DNA from: Rotaria sordida
Taxonomy: Eukaryota; Rotifera; Eurotatoria; Philodinida; Philodinidae
Direction: 5' to 3'
Assembly: GCA_905250125.1 (NCBI GenBank)
Contig: CAJNOL010000319.1
Coordinates: 69,007-133,006 of the forward strand
DNA length: 64,000 nucleotides
Shown here: positions 34,985-46,706 of the stretch, piece after piece
Numbering within the stretch: the stretch's first letter is position 1
Layout: every line of letters starts with the position of its first letter
Translations under genes and position numbers: made by a program
Notes under the pieces: generated by a model
What the model saw: the letters and a program-made list of their open reading frames with translations, nothing else
What the model was told of the DNA's origin: nothing
Databases searched by the model: none

Positions 34985-35615
34985 GTTTTTTGAATAACTT
35001 TTGATAGGAACATCATAGAGACTTGCAGTTTTCACCATTTAAGAGAGAAGACCCAGTTCCATTGAAATATATCAAAATTTGACTAGCCAGCAATTAGATG
35101 ACTTCTTGGTGGAGATTTTCGAAAACGATGTTCCGAAGCTTTTTTTCTTGCTATTCAGACTTTTAATAGGACTAGTCCATGGAAAAATTTGTTCACTTTC
35201 GATCTACTTTCGAAAATATTGAGATAACAGAGTCAAATCATTTCGAATCGAAAAAGAAATATCACTATTTGATTCAGTCTGATGAATTACAGTTGCCTGG
35301 CAGCTTTACCAGATAATCATAGGTCGATTGGTTGAAATTGGGACTCTTAGGAAAAGCTAGGAATGTCGGTCTTGCGTAGATCAAAAGAGAAGGATTTTTT
35401 TTATCGATTAGTTCTATTAAAATTCTAAACAGAAAAGAAAGTAATGCCAGAATACTGTTTTCGAAAATTTTCACAAAGAACTCATTTGATTGGTCAGTTG
35501 CTGCCAAATCATGTTTCGATATATTTCGATGGTCACTGATCTCCTGTCTTGAATGGTGAAAACCGCAGCTCTCTATGATGTTCCTATCAAAAGTTATTCA
35601 AAGAACAGTGCAACA
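34985..35615. mobile_element. fold-back element, about 630 bp
   Basis: The outer ends are complementary (TTGAATAACTTTTGATAGGA at left, its complement near 35580 at right). Arms of about 210 bases (34985-35195 and 35400-35615) pair imperfectly through landmarks such as GATTTTCGAAAAC. A fragment of the same family lies near 24060-24300. No protein. Confidence 0.75.
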
Positions 35616-36939
35616 CATTATATTTTGAAATGGATAGTAGTTTTCTCCATCAAAGCCTGTCTCGCTACTTGCGATGTGTCACCTAGACGCAAAAGTTTCT
35701 TCTCTATCTTGTTTTCAAGATGATTATATGTACTTTTCTTTTCACGGAAAAGTAGTAAATTTAAATTATTCTTTTTTTAGAATATATCACTTTTCTCATA
35801 TTTCCCTTTGATGAGATCAAGGTACAAAGAATAAAAATGTAGTTTTTATTTATCATCTTTTTTATCAAGTGAAAAAAAGATGCCTAGGTCAAGAAGTACC
35901 AGCCATTTCCGACCGGAAAATGGTAGGAACTTGGAAGCAGGAATGCAGGTGATCAGATTCCATGTCCAACTCTGGCCAGTTACGATCAGAATTAGAAAAA
36001 TTCGGCCACTCAATTCTTGCTTTCAAGTGTCTAACATTTCTTTAGTTTCACGGCTGAAAATTCACGCATCTTGGAACTAGAATCATTGACCTATGTGAGT
36101 TTTTCTTTAATACATATTTTATGAAACTTTGTTAGTGTACATTTTGATGGATTGTGCTTAGAAAAAGAACGTGTACATGTACACTTTACTAGTATAAGCC
36201 AGAATTGCTGGGCCAAAGTTATTGGCCTGACTTTTATCTTTTGGAATTCAAATGTTGATGCATTACCTCATTATAAAAACACATTGCGTTAATGCAAGCC
36301 TTTCTTTTATGAAAAAAATATTTATGATGTTTGTGTCTTTATTTCGTGTGAGAAACTTATTATTATTTCCCTATTGGTAACTCTCGTATAAACAGAACGT
36401 ACAAAGACATTTTCTTCTGAGTTTTTATTAGAAATACTGTTTTGATGTTGTTAAAAAAAATGTTTCTTTTTCCTTATAAGTAGTCATCGATAGTGATCAT
36501 ACTTCATTGAGACGAAAACGACTTTTCTAGTTTATGTTAAAAATCTAAAGTAGCAGAGATTTTTGTTTTTATTCGTGGGGAATGTATACAATTTAGGAAT
36601 ATGTTTATTTAAAAAACAAAAGAGAATAGTAATTATAAGTGTAGAGAAGATATGAGGTTTTTATTTGGTTGCTAAAGACCACCATGTCCATGTTTTTATC
36701 TTCTACAGTGATGGTGTTGTTGTTGTCTCGAATTTTTGATTACTTGATTTTATGAGTAATGAAATCTTTTTTTTCTTGTTGTGTTGTAATTGCTTCGCGT
36801 GGAGTTCAAAAAAATAAGTCTGGGAAACTAATCAGAATTTTTAAGTTTTATTAATAAATATCAACGCAGGATTACATATCGAAAAAAGAGCGTCGATTTA
36901 GGGAATTTATATCGATGTCAAATACTGTAGACACACATA
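35616..36939. other. intergenic, no gene recognised
   Basis: This is the 3' side of the glucanase gene. A slightly GC-richer patch at 35880-36080 contains a 66-codon open frame with no known motif and may be a decayed repeat. Nothing else was recognised. Confidence 0.35.
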
Positions 36940-38637
36940 CTATGGACTTGGAAAGCTACGGCTATTGGCAAAAGCATTGAAATTATTGCCATTGTTTTGT
37001 TGAGGAACATTCTTGCCTTCAGCCCACCATACTTTATTGTCAGGACCCATCAAAGAAATAGTTACATAACCAGGATTACCAGGGAAGGGAATGCATTCAG
37101 TCTGTTCAAGTTGAGTAATTTTGTAGCTAGTCTTGGATCCATTCAGGTCAACTATTACCGTATATTGTCCTCCATTAGGATTGGCACTCTTAACGATAGA
37201 GTGAACAGCAACGCAATCTTGAGCATCATTACGATATTGAGGAACATCACCATTTACATTGTTCTTAGGATGGATGCGATACCACCAATAGAATTGGTCA
37301 TTAGTAACGGTAGGTCTGGCGTTATTCTTGTACCACTGAATATAATGTTTTGAGAGTTCTAACCAAGCATCATGATGCATAGGTTGTGGACTGTTAATCA
37401 TACTACTGATGCCTGCCATATCAGTAGGCAGATCACTGCTAATAGAACACATGTAGGAGGATTCAGAATAATCATTCCAAGTAATAATTTGAACAAAATC
37501 TGGTTGTAATGAAATAATCTGTTGCCATCGTTCTGGTAAAAGTCTTTCGGAACTGTAGATCCAGTTCTTATACCATCCATTTCCCCATACATATGTGTAG
37601 AACCATGGAGCAAGTGGAGCCATATAAGTTTTGCCAGTAGCTTTGGCACTAGCAAGGAGATTTCTATCACCGGTAGTGTCGAAACGAGCGCCAGGTCCAG
37701 AATTGGCAGCCGGCCAAGCATTCCAAGTAAATATGCAATCAGCAACGGGATGCGATTGTAGCAGATTAGTAGTCGAATAGTTAGGCCAACTGGGACAAAA
37801 GTAAGGGTTCAATCCACTGGAAGTTTTCCAATTTGCCCAGAAATTATCTTGATTTTCACCGGCAAAAGTAGAATAGAAAGGTCTGCCGTTCACTTTGAAA
37901 TAGTTAGAGTGACTGGCAGCAGAATGGAAACGCCTAAGGATGTCATTGTTAAAAGGAAGCGAAGCCATATCGAAGGAAATAAACATACTAAAATCACCAT
38001 TGTTCTTGGCAGCAGCAAGAGCCTTAGCTACACGATCGGGTTGCCAATCATCAATACCAACATTAAGTGCAAATCCATCGATACCGGCCGCTTTTGCTCT
38101 CTTGATTTGAGTATCGAAGAAATTCTGATCCGATGGATAGGCAAATCCAACCATATAGTGAGCAAATACTTTCTTGTCGGATTTCGAACCAGATGGTTGA
38201 CCAGGAGAAACAGTAGTAGGGATGGTTGATGTGCCAATGACTTCAGCTGTTAGAGGATAGGCAAAAGAGCCTACAATCTTCAGACGAATTGAACCAGTAG
38301 GCGTTGAGAATTTACACTCTGGTCCTCCTCTTCCTACACATCCCCAATTGACATCCCAAGAATCTCCAACAGTTACCTTCCAATAGTAGTCCTTATTAGG
38401 CCGAAGTCCATGAATATCAACAGCATACTCGCACGATTGAACGTTGGTATCATGCATTAAACCTTTGGGCTCAGCAACATTCCAGTTCGAATTGGATCCA
38501 GCATCAATAGCCCAATCACCGACAGCACGAAACGTTTGGTCAGCCCATCCACAGTTAGGATCATTGTATCTAGCCAAAATGATGGCGGCACAGTTTAACA
38601 GGACGAATACGAGGAATCGTATTCTAATGACTGTCAT
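36940..38637 (-). CDS. secreted GH71 alpha-1,3-glucanase (mutanase)
   Basis: 565 residues in one exon. Residues 1-22 are a signal peptide. Residues about 23-140 form a Trp/Cys-containing module (PNKDYYWKVTVGDSWDVNWG) resembling starch-binding-like accessory domains. A Ser/Pro/Thr linker leads to a GH71 catalytic domain from about residue 157: VFAHYMVGFAYP, then AKAAGIDGFALNVG, FISFDMASLPF, PFYSTFAGEN, TWNAWPAANSG, and ITWNDYSESSYM with candidate acidic residues. The C-terminal region (WWYRIHPK and beyond) also resembles fungal GH71 ends. The enzyme cleaves alpha-1,3-glucan of fungal walls, so feeding on or resisting fungi is likely (inference). Intronless and visibly GC-richer than its flanks, which fits acquisition from fungi as known for many bdelloid CAZymes. 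Confidence 0.88.
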   Translation of the reverse strand: MTVIRIRFLVFVLLNCAAIILARYNDPNCGWADQTFRAVGDWAIDAGSNSNWNVAEPKGLMHDTNVQSCEYAVDIHGLRPNKDYYWKVTVGDSWDVNWGCVGRGGPECKFSTPTGSIRLKIVGSFAYPLTAEVIGTSTIPTTVSPGQPSGSKSDKKVFAHYMVGFAYPSDQNFFDTQIKRAKAAGIDGFALNVGIDDWQPDRVAKALAAAKNNGDFSMFISFDMASLPFNNDILRRFHSAASHSNYFKVNGRPFYSTFAGENQDNFWANWKTSSGLNPYFCPSWPNYSTTNLLQSHPVADCIFTWNAWPAANSGPGARFDTTGDRNLLASAKATGKTYMAPLAPWFYTYVWGNGWYKNWIYSSERLLPERWQQIISLQPDFVQIITWNDYSESSYMCSISSDLPTDMAGISSMINSPQPMHHDAWLELSKHYIQWYKNNARPTVTNDQFYWWYRIHPKNNVNGDVPQYRNDAQDCVAVHSIVKSANPNGGQYTVIVDLNGSKTSYKITQLEQTECIPFPGNPGYVTISLMGPDNKVWWAEGKNVPQQNNGNNFNAFANSRSFPSP

Positions 38638-39544
38638 CTACAAAAGATTCCAGTGATGTAACGAAATAAAGCACAAAAGATAGTCCGATCACCAAAATAG
38701 AAGAAAAATATTTTTATTTTGCTGGTATTAGTTTGAAAAAAAAAAGAACGATTGTTCGTTAAGATGAAATCCTTCTAGAACGAGATGCTTGATTGTCTGA
38801 TTACATCGATCGAATAGCTGTATTTATATATGGATATGCTTATTCTCTTTCTTCACATTTTATGCTACTTAGATGATAGTCAGCATCAACTACGCTGTTT
38901 TTTTTCATCAGGTGCTACTCTTATAACTTAAGCTTCTTTTGCATTCTCTTATTACTAATTTGGCTACGTATTCTTTTTTGTACTTTGCACCTGAAACCTT
39001 ATATATCAGGTACGCTCTTCACAGTGTAATTCCCTGCACTTTTCACTAAGAGAAAAAATGCTCTTCTATACGGTAACCAAAGACGAATGATTTATCGGCC
39101 TATTTTTATCGTATATTTTAATTTTGTTTTCTTCTTTCTATTAATTTTTTACCCTGCTATCTCGATTCCATAGTCAGTTTGTCATGTTCACAAAACGTTT
39201 ATGGTTGACTATGTGATAACGAGGGGCAAGATAAACTGGATGTTTACCATACAAGATCACTATAATTAGTATCACCTACTATTATTAGATCAAAACGTTC
39301 ACAAACGAATCCATAGTCGAAACTGTTGTGGATACTAAGATGGCTGTAATGTATATTAATGACTAGAAATACTGATTGCATTGTTTAAAATGATATTGAA
39401 CATTGTTAAAAGATCAGCAAAGTTCTATCACATCAGCCAGAGATGTCATAATATCTATTCACTGCATAACGGGAAATAACACGTCACGATATCCAGTAAA
39501 GCAAATATTCAACTTCCCATGTCATACATTTACTTGAACTACCA
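38638..39544. promoter_or_regulatory. upstream region of the glucanase gene
   Basis: Reading the minus strand, CCATATATAAATA at 38821-38833 is a good TATA box about 185 bases before the ATG, which implies a leader of roughly 150 bases. The remainder to 39544 is AT-rich with no recognised gene. Confidence 0.4.
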
Positions 39545-40180
39545 TAGTGCTTCAAAAAACCGCCGATATATTGGTAGTATACCGATGGTTTTATCTAGTA
39601 TCGCCGTATATCGATGGTCCATTGGAGTACCGCAGTATACCGCCGGTCAAAAAAGTACCGAAGTATATAGGATATTTATTTATATAATTTTTTTTCTTTT
39701 ATTTAGATCAATCTGAACATTTTCTAGTCAATAAAATCATGACGCAACGATCAATCAACCATTGCTAAGCATATCTATGATTCATAATCTTATGAATGTA
39801 AGAATAAATCTAAATTGTCCTAGACAATAAATTGGCTTAGTGAATTGCGTTGATAAAAAAATCCTGTTATTTTTTTATATTTATATATTGTAATCGTAAG
39901 TTGTTTTTGAATGAAATCTAATCGTTGTTTGAGAAACGGTTGGATTTCACTTCAAAACAATTTACGACATTTCAATAGAAAAAATAAGAGGATTTTGTAT
40001 TAACAAGATTCATTAAACTAATTTGTTGTATATGACAATTTATATTTATTCTTAGATTCATAAGACTGCAGATCAGTAGATTTGTACCCTGATGATGGCG
40101 GTAAAACATGAAATTATCGCCGGTATAGCGCACATTATACCGAACGGTCTACCGGCGGTTTTTGTCCAGTTCGAATCACA
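39545..40180. mobile_element. hAT-like fold-back element
   Basis: The ends read TAGTGCTTCAAAAAACCGCC and, reversed from the right, AACTGGACAAAAACCGCCGG. Both are followed by repeated TATACCG/ATACCGGCG motifs typical of some hAT termini (inference). The inner sequence is also symmetric: about 39770-39930 pairs with 39945-40085, with GAATAAATCTAAATTGTC against its partner. No 8-base target duplication could be matched. No transposase. Confidence 0.65.
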
Positions 40181-42933
40181 TGGGTTGATACCAAGAGCGA
40201 ATAAACTCATATTAAAAACATTTAATAAAATATATTAACATAATCTTTTTTTTTGTTTTACTAATAAAATATAAATGAAAGAATTCGTGCTTGATAAATT
40301 TCGTTTTTCGAATACTGTGTTATTTTGCTTGTATGAGTCATATTATAATTAATTTTCGTTGTCTTACTCATGCTATAGTATTATAAAGATATTACATAAT
40401 TGATTGTTTTCCAATAATGCATTGTACCATTTTGAAAATATTTATGAATTTCACTTTTTGTATGTAAGCTGTCTAATAAGATTTACTTAATAAAGAATTT
40501 CATAATTCTTTTTTTTGACTTGATACTTATTTATTTATATTTGTTGCTGCGAAATGTACAACAAATAAATGTAAGCTATATCGAGTCTTTTAATTATTTA
40601 AGTTAATCTGTTCTTTTTTTTTGTCTGATAAAATTTGTTAAAATGAATACTTTTAATAAAAAACTTGAATCATATATCCATAACTTCATGTAAAAAAAAG
40701 GGTGAAGTATACGATCTCAAGAACGATATGCATTTAAATATTATGAATGTTCTTAAAGTTGAAAATTTAAACATGTCATCCAAATTCAAGTTTTAGGCTC
40801 GAAAAACTTTTCGTCTTGTAGATGCTTCTAAAAACTGCCATTTACTAACCTCCTACTCGTCTTAATAAATACTTAAAAAAAAATTTTCACTAATCATTCA
40901 CTATCTCCAGATCCCCATCATTAGAAAAAAAAATAACAAACATACTCATTATAGAAAAAGATATACTTACTATATGTGAAATCTTAATCCCTCTTGTTTT
41001 TTATTTCTATAAATATATCTATATCTCTTCTCATAACAATTTCACGAGTATATATAACACGATAACATGGGGAAAATTCCATAAATGATGAGTAATGAAA
41101 AAGAAATTCATAGAACAATATGAAAGAAATAAGAAGAGGGAAAGAAAAAAAATCCCACATATATGACAAAAACGAAAAAGTGCATTACATATACATATAT
41201 GACAAGAAAGCAAAATCTATGACGCATGACTAACAACAAGAGAAAAGAATAATATAAGTACATATATATAATTCAGAGCTTCACGTGGGATGGAGTAATT
41301 CCATGGTTCGATGGAATGTAATTCTTTTAAAAAATATCTCATGGAACTAAGATTAATGTGAGTGGTAAGGAAAAGTTATCGTACACGCATATTAATCATA
41401 CAAGAGTAAGTGTTCGTATCGGCACAATTATAACTTGATCTATTTTGCAAAACAATTCTAGAACGTCTGACGTCTGTTATTCTCAATTGCTAAAGCCTGT
41501 AATGGGAGGTCGTCTGTAATAAAGAGGACGGATAGGAAGCTGAAAAACTTTAACTTACACTCACTATTTTCTTCGAAAATAATATGTGAATTGCACAAAA
41601 CAAATAACAATGAATCAACACGTAAAGTAATAACGCAGCTCGATCTATTGTAATAGTAACAAATGATTTAATTCTACTTTTACTTATAATCGATAGTATA
41701 TTTTCGAATAATTCATCATTGGTTATTCAATGTCAATCTGATCGACTTGATTTAATAAGTTCGGCCACTGTTTTCATCTTTTTCTATGATAACTTTATCT
41801 TCATCTTCTATTGTTGATTCTCTATCAACTGTTCATGATTTTACAACTGAAAAAACTACTCGCTTATTATAAAAAGATCCATCGAATCATTAAGGGTCAC
41901 CTCTCAGAAAACCCAAGTTTTTGAAAAAATATCGAAGTTTGAGTTTTTGCCATAGGAAGATGCACCGAAGCTTTCTCTTTCAGAATATATATGGCTTTTT
42001 GCAAAATGATCAGAGTTTCACAGGAAACTTCGACTCTACTATCATGTTTTGAGAGAAATTTTCGTGATTTTTTCAAGTTTTTCCGTTTTGGAAAAACTGC
42101 GTTTTCACTTTCATTAGCATTGAATAGAACATTTTTATATTAACTAGAATGACAGACGGTGTCAGTTATCTTCATCTGTTACATGCTTTAAAACTGTTCA
42201 TTGAAATGTATTAAAAATATGTGATGGTAAGATGATTTTTTTTCTGAATTTGAATGAAAAAATCTATTTCTAAAATTTCTTTAGAGTTTTTTTTTCAAAA
42301 CATAGTTTCCAAGCAAGAAAATTGGAATTAATCCCTTCTAGTTCAAGCTATAACTACTATTATTTTCTTGTTCTGAAGCTCTCAATAAGACCAAACTTTT
42401 GTTCGACCAGATTTATTATACTTTATTCTTGAACTGAGAAAAGTAGAATTTAGTATGGTGAGGAAAACCTTTTTTTGTGCTTATTCGAATACTATCTCTA
42501 TTAACATACTCATAAGAAATGAATGGAAAGGAATTTCAAAATTCTGTTCAGACAAACATTGCGCATGAAGGTTTGCTTTGATTTGAAATCAGTCCGAGCT
42601 CTGTATCTCTGATAGTGACGAAGTTATGACAATTCTCCTGGAACAGAAAATTTTTCGTCCCATCCCATGCAGAGCCCCGGTATAATCCTATAGATAAAGA
42701 GGAAAAATCCTTATAACTGCATCTAAAGAAGATACAAGTCATAACATTATATAATAAAACAAAATATTTATTTTTCAATCAAATTTAACCAATCATTCAA
42801 TGTCTGCATGTTCCAATCATTACAAAAAAATATAGCGAAAATTTATACTCATTATAGAAAAACAAACAAAATACTCACTGTAATGTTTTTGATTTTATAT
42901 GTTAAAGATATTTCTCATTAGAAAATTACAAAG
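40181..42933. other. intergenic with a duplicated segment
   Basis: No gene is supported. Bases about 40890-41050 match about 42790-42930, the 5' flank of the DnaJ gene (shared TACTCATTATAGAAAAA and AATCATTCA blocks). Bases about 41480-41610 weakly match 47600-47760. The rest is AT-rich without recognised content. Confidence 0.5.
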
Positions 42934-45900
42934 ATGTTATTCCAATCTCGACTAAATTCTAAACACATCTGCCACATATATCTAGAGTTTAGAATTTTGC
43001 GTGTGGATTTTCAGAGGGNNNNNNNNNNTCTAGTTTTTTCTACTACACATTCACGTTCATTTCATACATCAAATAAACGAGATAAAAAAGATTATTATGA
43101 AGTTTTAGGTGTACCAAAAACAGCTACTGCTAAAGAAGTCAAAAAAGCTTATTATACAGTTTGTTTGATTTTTTATTTTATCAATTAAATAATTATTCAT
43201 TTATTATTATTTTTAGTTAGCAAAACAATATCATCCCGATACAACGGACAAGAAAGATGCGGCGGCAACAAAAAAATTTCAAGAAGTATCAGAAGCTTAT
43301 GAAGTATTGAGTGATGAAACAAAACGAAAAAATTATGATACATATGGTATGGGTGGTGATCCATTTAGTTCAAGTCAAGGTTCATATCCCGGTGCTCGTG
43401 GTCCTTCAAGTGATCCACGTCAAGGTGGCTTTCGTGGTTACGAATATTATCAATCTCAAGTTGATCCCGAAGAATTATTTCGAAGAATTTTTGGTGATGC
43501 ATTTAGTCGAGGTGGATTTAGTAATCATGAATGGATGAATGATGCCGATGAGAATTCATTTCAAAAACAAGGCATTACACAAGTAATCATATCATATTTT
43601 TCATGTCGATTTAATTAAAAGAAGGATAATGAGACGATCAAACATGCGAGACACTCGATAGAAAAAAAATTATGCATTGATGTCTGAGACTATCAATCTC
43701 GAAATTTTAGCATTCAATAGTCTTTCCTTCAAAAGTTAATCAACATCGACTTTTTACTATTTCGTATCCTTATGAGAAAAAACTATCCTATACAAGTTGT
43801 GCTTGTTTTCGTCTCGATAAATCATTAAAAATTTTTTATAAATTATATGAAAGAAAAAAAACTGAACACTCTATAAGATGGTAAAAAATATATATAACAT
43901 TTTTAAAGATTTTCATTAACATAACGCAATTAAACATGACATTCCAAATCAACATCAAAAACTACATTGAATGAAATACATATTAGAGAATTTTTTTTTT
44001 CGTGAGAAAAACTGATCCTTAAGGAACTACGGGGTCAATATTTAAATAAAATATAGCCGTGAGGAACCACAGGTAAATTTTTCATGCGAAAAAATTTTTC
44101 TAAAATATACTTGATTCAATGTAATTTTTGACGTTGATTTCGAATGTCATGTTTAATTGTATCATGGCAATGAAAAACCACTAAAAATGTTATGTATTTT
44201 TTTAATCATTTTATAGAGAACGAAAAGCTGTATAAAATTTAATCGGAACTTTTTGATTCTGAATCCGAACAAGTGATATCAAATGAATATTTTGCGCCCA
44301 TCGAAAGAGTAATTTTTCATTTATGTTGGTCTTATAAAACTTGATTCTCTTAATGCTGTGTTATATCAAAAAAGTTCATTTTGTTCAGTTTTTTCCTTAG
44401 TATAATTAATAAAAATTTGAATGATTCATCACAACGAAAATGAGCACAACTTTTAAAGGATGTGTTTTTCTGTTTTTTCTTATAAGGAGATTTGATAGTG
44501 GTAAAAAGCCAGGGTCAGAGGCCGAAACGTAGGGAATATCTTGTTTCCTGCTTCGACTTTAGTTGGTTTTTTTCGTTGCCTCACCACGTCTTTATAAGAT
44601 GTTTATGTCTTTTGATCATATGAATTATTTGACTACATATTGCAAAAAATAGGCATAGGAACTAGGGATCTACGGGTCCTTGTAGACCCGGTCGGGTCAG
44701 GGTCCAAAGTTTTATTTTATTTTTTTGTAGAGTTCAGGCCCATAATTTTATTTTTTGTTAGACCCGCTGCTTACCAGATGAGAAATACAGCAACAAGATG
44801 TAACTGTACGTTGAATTTTTTTCTAAGAGTAGCGTATAAATAGCTGCAATCTTGATCCTTCGTGTTACGAGTTGTTATCAGCGAGATAGCAACGTGATGG
44901 TATGACCACAGAACGGAACAAAAGAATAATCTCCCTTCGCATGGAATCGAACCATGCATCTCCTACTTTCCGGGCAGTCGTATTAACCACTGTACTAGAA
45001 AGGAGCACTCATTATTCGTTTCGTTCCGTCTTATGTTCAAAGGGGAACACTTCAAACATAACACTTCGCTCGTTCATGTATACGAAGGATGACAGGTATT
45101 GATGGAAAAAAACCTCGTGCTTGGATCCGGCTGGGTTCAAATTTTAAGCTTTGTTCGGGTTCGAGTATATAAAAATGTGGACTTGCAGTTCCCTAACAGG
45201 GGCACAAAAACGATATAGCTCGAGATCAAGCAATCTTTTACTTTGTTATTCTCCATTGAATGAAGAAATAAAATATTATTAACAGTTGTTGGGTCTAAAT
45301 TACATCTTCTTTGGTTGACAACTTCATCTGCTACCAAAAATTCTCTTTCGACGGCAACTGAACTGTATGGGATTGAGTATATGCGATATGCTGATTGATC
45401 TCACCCTGTCGTAAGACCTTTTCTCGCTTCATTAATGCTAACACTCTTGGGTTAGAGATTTTAGACATCAATGCATTGATTGCACAAATATTTTTTTTTA
45501 TCGAGTGTTTCGTATACTGGACGATCACATGATTGCTTTCTTAAATTTTTTGTTTTAGTTATCATTAGATTTAACATTTCAAGAAGCTGTACGTGGTTGT
45601 AATAAAGATGTAAAGGTTCGCATTGTTGATACATGTCCAACTTGTAAAGGTACTCGTTGTGCACCTGGTACACAACCACAAAAATGTCGTACGTGTAATG
45701 GAACTGGTATGGAAACAATTGAAACAGGTCCATTTTTTATGCGTGCAACATGTCGATCATGTCATGGTCGACGTGAAACAATTCCAAAACCATGTGTAGA
45801 ATGTTCAGGAAAAGGAAAAACGGTGCAAAAAAAAGCTACAACAATACCAATACCAGCTGGTAAATAAATTATTGTATTTATTTTTATTAAGATAACGATT

Positions 45901-46706
45901 TCTTTGAGAAGAAATATTTTTTTTATTATTTTTTTTTTTCGTTTTTCATTAGGTGTGGAAGATGGGCAAACAATGAGAGTTAATTTAGGTTCATCTGAAG
46001 TTTTTGTTACATTTCGAGTTAAATCAAGTGAAAGATTTCGAAGAGATAAAGAAGATATTCATAGTGAAGCTAATTTATCAATTGTTCAAGCTATCCTTGG
46101 CGGTGCAATTAAAGTACCAGGAATTTATGAAGATCATGTTTTACAAGTCAGAGAGAGAGAGAGTGAATTTTCTTTTTGTCATCATTAAATAGATAATTTA
46201 AATTTTAGATTCCACCTGGTACACAATCCCATCAACGTTTTCGTCTTATTGGTAAAGGTATAAAACGTCTTCATAGTCCAGGAACAGGTGACCATTATAT
46301 TCATGTGAAAATAAAAGTTCCTACGTATGTTAAATATGAATTTTAGTTTTTTTGAGAATACCTTTTTTGATTTTTTTTCCTATAGACGATTGACAACTGA
46401 ACAAAAAGCATTAATATTATCATTTGCTGAATTAGATAAAGATGTTGATGGAACAATTAATGGTTTAACACAAACAAAATCTGGTAAAAAAGAAAAACTA
46501 ATTTGAAATATTATTTTCTATTAAATTTTTATTTTTTTTAAGGAAGTCGAGTAATCAATGAAGATGATTATCCTTTATTAAAATCAATACGACAAGTATT
46601 ATCTAATTTACCACTTGGTAGTAAAAAAGTAGCTGATACAATTGAAGAACGAGAAACCGATACAAAACGTAGTTCAACAGCTAAAAAAAAATCAAACAAC
46701 AATTAG
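42934..46706 (+). CDS. DNAJA3: mitochondrial DnaJ (Tid1/DNAJA3-like)
   Basis: Seven exons by eye: 42934-43158, 43217-43582, 45559-45859, 45953-46146, 46209-46324, 46386-46483 and 46543-46706. They total about 487 residues, all junctions in phase. Exon 1 has a presequence-like Arg/Ser segment ([10 protein letters not shown]) and opens the J domain ([12 protein letters not shown]). The HPD motif is in exon 2 (KQYHPDT), followed by a Gly/Phe-rich linker. Exon 3 holds four CXXCXGXG-type zinc repeats ([32 protein letters not shown]). Substrate-binding beta domains follow ([13 protein letters not shown]). It would stimulate mitochondrial Hsp70 in matrix folding. A 10-base N gap interrupts exon 1. 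The 2 kb second intron is filled by transposon remnants. Confidence 0.88.
43019..43028. other. assembly gap of 10 N
   Basis: Unknown bases inside exon 1 of the DnaJ gene. The stated length may be nominal, so the presequence and start codon are uncertain. Confidence 0.95.
43885..44205. mobile_element. intronic fold-back element, about 320 bp
   Basis: It lies within intron 2 of the DnaJ gene. Arms at about 43885-44035 and 44060-44205 pair through CAATTAAACATGACATTC and its complement, and through ACATTGAATGAAATA. No protein. Confidence 0.75.
44652..45540 (-). mobile_element. decayed hAT transposon fragment
   Basis: On the minus strand, 45230-45400 encodes pieces of a hAT C-terminal dimerisation region: a SVAVERE-like stretch in one frame and, after a shift, [27 protein letters not shown] in another. 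Downstream on that strand are GGGTC/GACCC-rich sequences (44660-44720) of the kind found near hAT ends, with a possible terminus near 44652. Only the end of the gene remains, and a tRNA-like sequence is embedded. It lies in intron 2 of the DnaJ gene, antisense to it. Confidence 0.65.
44932..45004 (-). tRNA. tRNA-like sequence, probably pseudogene or SINE head
   Basis: 73 bases with a perfect A box (TAGTACAGTGG) and B box (GGTTCGATTCC). Acceptor pairing is mostly kept, and a 5-bp T stem with a TTCGATT loop is intact. The anticodon loop would read CCGGAAA, with C instead of U at position 33 and a Ser-type GGA anticodon but no long variable arm, so a working tRNA is doubtful. A TTTT lies soon after the 3' end. 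Confidence 0.5.

Noticed and set aside
37398-38656. Several open frames on both strands inside the glucanase gene
   Set aside because: They arise from the higher GC of the gene; only the 565-codon minus-strand frame has family motifs.
43307-43538. Alternative frames overlapping DnaJ exon 2
   Set aside because: The DnaJ frame has clear J-domain and Gly/Phe motifs; the others are shadows.
44932-45004. Functional serine tRNA
   Set aside because: The GGA anticodon would need a long variable arm, and position 33 is C. It is listed only as tRNA-like.
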